From Hyphomonadaceae bacterium ML37 (GTDB taxonomy: Bacteria; Pseudomonadota; Alphaproteobacteria; Caulobacterales; Maricaulaceae), in contig CP091241.1 of NCBI GenBank assembly GCA_027627685.1, positions 2,480,396 to 2,544,395 of the forward strand: DNA of 64,000 nt, given 5' to 3'. Both the position numbers and the translations under genes were made by a program. Positions 61,476 through 64,000 of the stretch are shown here, in pieces. Numbering within the stretch: position 1 is the first letter of the stretch; each line of letters opens with the position of its first letter. The notes beneath the pieces were generated by a model, which saw nothing but the letters and a program-made list of their open reading frames with translations, did no database searches and had not been told where the DNA came from.

Positions 61476-62896
61476 CACACATCCAGCACCCAGGTGTCCT
61501 TGGTGCCGCCTCCCTGGCTTGAGTTGACGACCAGCGAACCTTCTTTGAGCGCCACCCGGGTCAGGCCGCCCGGCGCCACCTGTACGCCCTGCGGGCCGGT
61601 CAGCACGAAGGGGCGCAAATCCACATGGCGCCCTGACAATTGCGAGCCGCACAGGGTTGGCGCGGTGGACAGCTGCAGGGTCGGCTGGGCGATGAAGGCG
61701 GCCGGGTCGGCGATCAGCTTTTTGCGGAAGGTTTCGATTTCATCCTTCGTCGCCGCCGGCCCGACCAGCATGCCGTAGCCGCCTGAGCCGCCCACCTCCT
61801 TGACCACCACCTCATCAAGGCATGAGAGCACTTCCTTGAGCGCGTCCGGTTCGCGGCAGCGCCAGGTCGGTACATTGTGCAGGATCGGGTCTTCGCCGGT
61901 GAAAAAGCGAATGATTTGCGGCATATAGGTATAGACCGCCTTGTCGTCGGCGACGCCGGTCCCCACCGCATTGGCCAGCGTCACATGGCCCGCCTGATAG
62001 GCGAGCATGAGGCCGGGCACGCCCAGCGCGCTGTCAGGATTGAAAGTCAGCGGATCGAGGAAGTCGTCATCCACCCGGCGATAGATCACATCCACCTTGC
62101 GCGGGCCTTCGGTGGTGCGCATGTAGACGCGCGCATCGTCGACATAGAGGTCGGAGCCCTCCACCAGCTCCACGCCCAGCTTGTCGGCCAGGAAAGAATG
62201 CTCGTAATAGGCTGAATTATAAGGCCCCGGCGTCAGCACCACCACGCTCGGATCCTTGGCGGCGCTGTCAGGCGCGCAGGTCTTGAGCGAGTGCAGCAGC
62301 ATGTCGGTGTAGTTTTCCACCGGCCGCACCGGGTATTCGCTGAACAGGTCGGGAAAGAGCCGCATCATCATTTCGCGGTTTTCCAGCATGTAGGACACGC
62401 CCGACGGCGTGCGCGCATTGTCCTCCAGCACGTAGAACGCATCTTCAGACGTGCGCACCAGATCGACGCCGGCGATATGCACCCAGACATCCTGGGGCGG
62501 GCGCCGGCCGGTCATCTCGGGCCGGAAATGGGGATTGGTCAGCACGATGTCGGCCGGGATGATCCCGGCGCGGATGCAGTCCTGCGCACCGTAAATGTCC
62601 TTGAGGAACAGGTTCAGCGCCGCCACGCGCTGCACCAGCCCCGCTTCCAGCAGCAGCCATTCGGAGGCTGACAGGATGCGCGGCACGATGTCGAACGGGA
62701 TTAGCCGCTCGCTGGCGTTGGCCTCGCCATAGACCGCGAAGGTGATGCCCATGCGCCGGAAAAAGAATTCCGCCTGCCGGGAGCGCGCTTCGAGCAGATC
62801 GGGCGGCGAGTCCGCGAGCCATTTTGACAGTGCGCGATAGCTGTCACGCACCTCGCCGGCGCCGCCATGCCCGGTCATTTCATCGAAAAACATCAC
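61475..62896 (-). CDS. circularly permuted type 2 ATP-grasp protein
   Basis: 473 residues. ERLIPFDIVPRILSASEW near 65, TNPHFRPEM near 120, YVLEDNARTPSGVSYMLENR near 155-175, VDVIYRRVDDDFLDP near 270 and VVVKEVGGSGGYGMLVGP near 365 follow the family order. Such enzymes likely form amide bonds (glutathionylspermidine-synthase-like). It is first in the four-gene Anbu operon, 110 bp from fliE. The start could be 62896 or the next ATG. Confidence 0.93.
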   Translation of the reverse strand: MMFFDEMTGHGGAGEVRDSYRALSKWLADSPPDLLEARSRQAEFFFRRMGITFAVYGEANASERLIPFDIVPRILSASEWLLLEAGLVQRVAALNLFLKDIYGAQDCIRAGIIPADIVLTNPHFRPEMTGRRPPQDVWVHIAGVDLVRTSEDAFYVLEDNARTPSGVSYMLENREMMMRLFPDLFSEYPVRPVENYTDMLLHSLKTCAPDSAAKDPSVVVLTPGPYNSAYYEHSFLADKLGVELVEGSDLYVDDARVYMRTTEGPRKVDVIYRRVDDDFLDPLTFNPDSALGVPGLMLAYQAGHVTLANAVGTGVADDKAVYTYMPQIIRFFTGEDPILHNVPTWRCREPDALKEVLSCLDEVVVKEVGGSGGYGMLVGPAATKDEIETFRKKLIADPAAFIAQPTLQLSTAPTLCGSQLSGRHVDLRPFVLTGPQGVQVAPGGLTRVALKEGSLVVNSSQGGGTKDTWVLDV

Positions 62897-63006
62897 ACCC
62901 TGCCTCTGGCTCCCTCAGAGTGTGGGCGTCATGCCATGGTCACTGCAATGAAAATGTTGCAATGCGGCGCAGTTGGGAGGCCATATCAGGATCGGCGCGC
63001 CAGCCC

Positions 63007-63312
63007 CTAGATCGGCATGCGCATGATTTCCTGATAGGCGCGGATCACCTGGTCGCGCACGGCGATGGCGGTTTCCAGCTGGACTTCCGCCGCGGCCATG
63101 GCGGTGACCACATCGGTCAGTTCCGCGCGGCCCATGACGGCCTGTGTGGACTGGGTTTCAGCCGCCGCCACGCTGGTCTGGAGCGCGCTGACCGCGTCAG
63201 TGACGAGGCTGGCGAAACCGCTCGATTCACCTGTGGGCGCAGGCGCGGGCGCGGCGGCGCCGCTGGCGGCCTGGGCCGCCTGGGCATAGGCGCGGAGAGC
63301 GGCGAGATCCAT
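63007..63312 (-). CDS. fliE: flagellar hook-basal body protein FliE
   Basis: 101 residues. The N-terminal Ala/Pro-rich linker leads to [15 protein letters not shown] and the C-terminal [20 protein letters not shown] ending MRMPI, the FliE signature. FliE joins the MS-ring to the rod. AGGAG lies 7 bases before the start. It is last in flgB-flgC-fliE. Confidence 0.93.
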   Translation of the reverse strand: MDLAALRAYAQAAQAASGAAAPAPAPTGESSGFASLVTDAVSALQTSVAAAETQSTQAVMGRAELTDVVTAMAAAEVQLETAIAVRDQVIRAYQEIMRMPI

Positions 63313-63322
63313 GGGTTAACTC

Positions 63323-63736
63323 CTAGCGGCGCAGCAGATCCAGGGTGCGCTCCAGCATGCGGCGCGAGCCTTCGATCATGGTGAGATTGGCTTCATAGCT
63401 GCGCTGGGCCTCGCGCATGTCCATGAGTTCGATGAGCGAGGACACATTGGGATAGCGCACATAGCCCTCGTCATCCGCGCCCGGGTGGCCGGGCTGGTAG
63501 ACCGACCGAAAATCGCGGTCGTCCAGGCGCACATCGGTCATGCGGGCCACCTGCGCGCCGGTTTCGCGGTCGAGCTCGGCGCGGAACACCGGGATCTGGC
63601 GCTGGTACGGATTGGCGTCGGGCGTTTGCGCCGCAGAATCGGCGTTGGCCAGATTCTCCGCAATGATGCGCATGCGCGCCGATTGCGCGCGCAGACCCGA
63701 GGCGGAGATGTGCAGAACGTCGTGGGAGCGGTCCAT
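63323..63736 (-). CDS. flgC: flagellar rod protein FlgC
   Basis: 137 residues. HISASGLRAQSARMRIIAEN and LANADS give the axial-protein start. PYQRQIPVFRAEL and the conserved YVRYPNVSSLIELMDMREAQ, then RSYEANL, complete FlgC. It forms the proximal rod. AAGGAGG is 7 bases before the ATG. It is 24 bp after flgB. Confidence 0.95.
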   Translation of the reverse strand: MDRSHDVLHISASGLRAQSARMRIIAENLANADSAAQTPDANPYQRQIPVFRAELDRETGAQVARMTDVRLDDRDFRSVYQPGHPGADDEGYVRYPNVSSLIELMDMREAQRSYEANLTMIEGSRRMLERTLDLLRR

Positions 63737-63760
63737 GGATCAGACCTCCTTGTCAGGGAC

Positions 63761-64000
63761 TTAGGCGCCGGGCCCGCGCGCCGCCATGCGGATCAGCGTG
63801 AGGCTTTTCTGGTACAGGCTGACGGCGGTTTCGTATTGCATGCGCGTCTCGCTGGCGCGCGCCATCTGTTCTTCGAGCACCACCGAATTGCCGTTGGCCG
63901 TGGTTTCGCTGTCGGGCGTGCGCTCGGTGCGGAAGCGGCCCGCCGCGTCCGCCTGGCCGGCGATATGGCGCGCATCGGTGCGCTGCAGCCCCGCGCTCGG
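63761..64000 (-). CDS. flgB: flagellar rod protein FlgB (C-terminal part)
   Basis: Only the last 79 codons are inside the window. GNSVVLEEQMARASETRMQY followed by ETAVSLYQKSLTLIRMA and RGPGA is the FlgB C-terminal helix (VDLEEEM-like motif). The start and any promoter lie beyond the right edge. Confidence 0.92.
   Translation of the reverse strand, partial: PSAGLQRTDARHIAGQADAAGRFRTERTPDSETTANGNSVVLEEQMARASETRMQYETAVSLYQKSLTLIRMAARGPGA

Overview
The window reads as chromosomal DNA from a high-GC, polarly flagellated alphaproteobacterium of the Caulobacterales/Maricaulales type. The evidence is the flagellar gene set (FliX, FlbY, a CheL-type FlgJ, a FlaEY-like beta-propeller protein, DUF6468), a perfect CtrA box TTAA-N7-TTAA before fliX, two sigma-54 promoters before flgF and flgI, an EcfG-type sigma factor with GGAAC-N17-GTT promoters, and a Tad/Flp pilin. 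No rRNA, tRNA or CRISPR was seen.

Layout. 0-8.5 kb: acyl-CoA and ketone catabolism (biotin-dependent carboxylase alpha subunit, beta-keto acid cleavage enzyme, acyl-CoA synthetase, Baeyer-Villiger-type monooxygenase, esterase, old-yellow-enzyme reductase). 8.5-25 kb: flagellar block made of two divergent units. On the minus strand is fliL-fliM-DUF6468-MotE-like-TPR; on the plus strand flgF-flgG-flgA-flgH-STAS-like; then dksA and fliX (minus) diverge from flgI-cheL-flbY (plus). A FlaEY-like gene sits back to back with pseB (flagellin sugar synthesis). 26-31 kb: EamA exporter, serC, methyltransferase-hisC, gloB. 31-33 kb: small Tad pilus island (CpaA-type peptidase, Flp pilin, CpaC N-domain protein).

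33-38.4 kb is the accessory part. Five copies of a nested-palindrome repeat of about 137 bp surround a small GIY-YIG nuclease gene, with decayed copies upstream. Next to it an AT-richer GmrSD-like DUF262/DUF1524 gene is broken by an 849-bp IS5-family (IS427-type) element whose ends and TA target duplication can be read exactly. 38.4-46.7 kb: thiC with a YjbR-like gene and a TPP riboswitch, ankyrin lipoprotein, HAD phosphatase, hemN, tldD, retropepsin-like protease.

46.8-54.5 kb: envelope and stress genes (DUF2254, two transglutaminase-like proteins, entericidin, ecfG sigma factor, DUF892 protein, tiny membrane peptides), with two perfect EcfG-type promoters. 54.5-58.9 kb: one 1439-residue protein joining CheB, CheR, PAS, histidine kinase, receiver and a FixJ-like receiver-HTH. 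58.9-62.9 kb: the complete Anbu proteasome-like operon (ATP-grasp, alpha-E, transglutaminase, Anbu). 63-64 kb: a second flagellar locus flgB(partial)-flgC-fliE.

The best candidates for something under-described are the GIY-YIG/palindrome cluster, the single-chain chemosensory-type signalling protein, the riboswitch-controlled YjbR-thiC pair and the Anbu operon.
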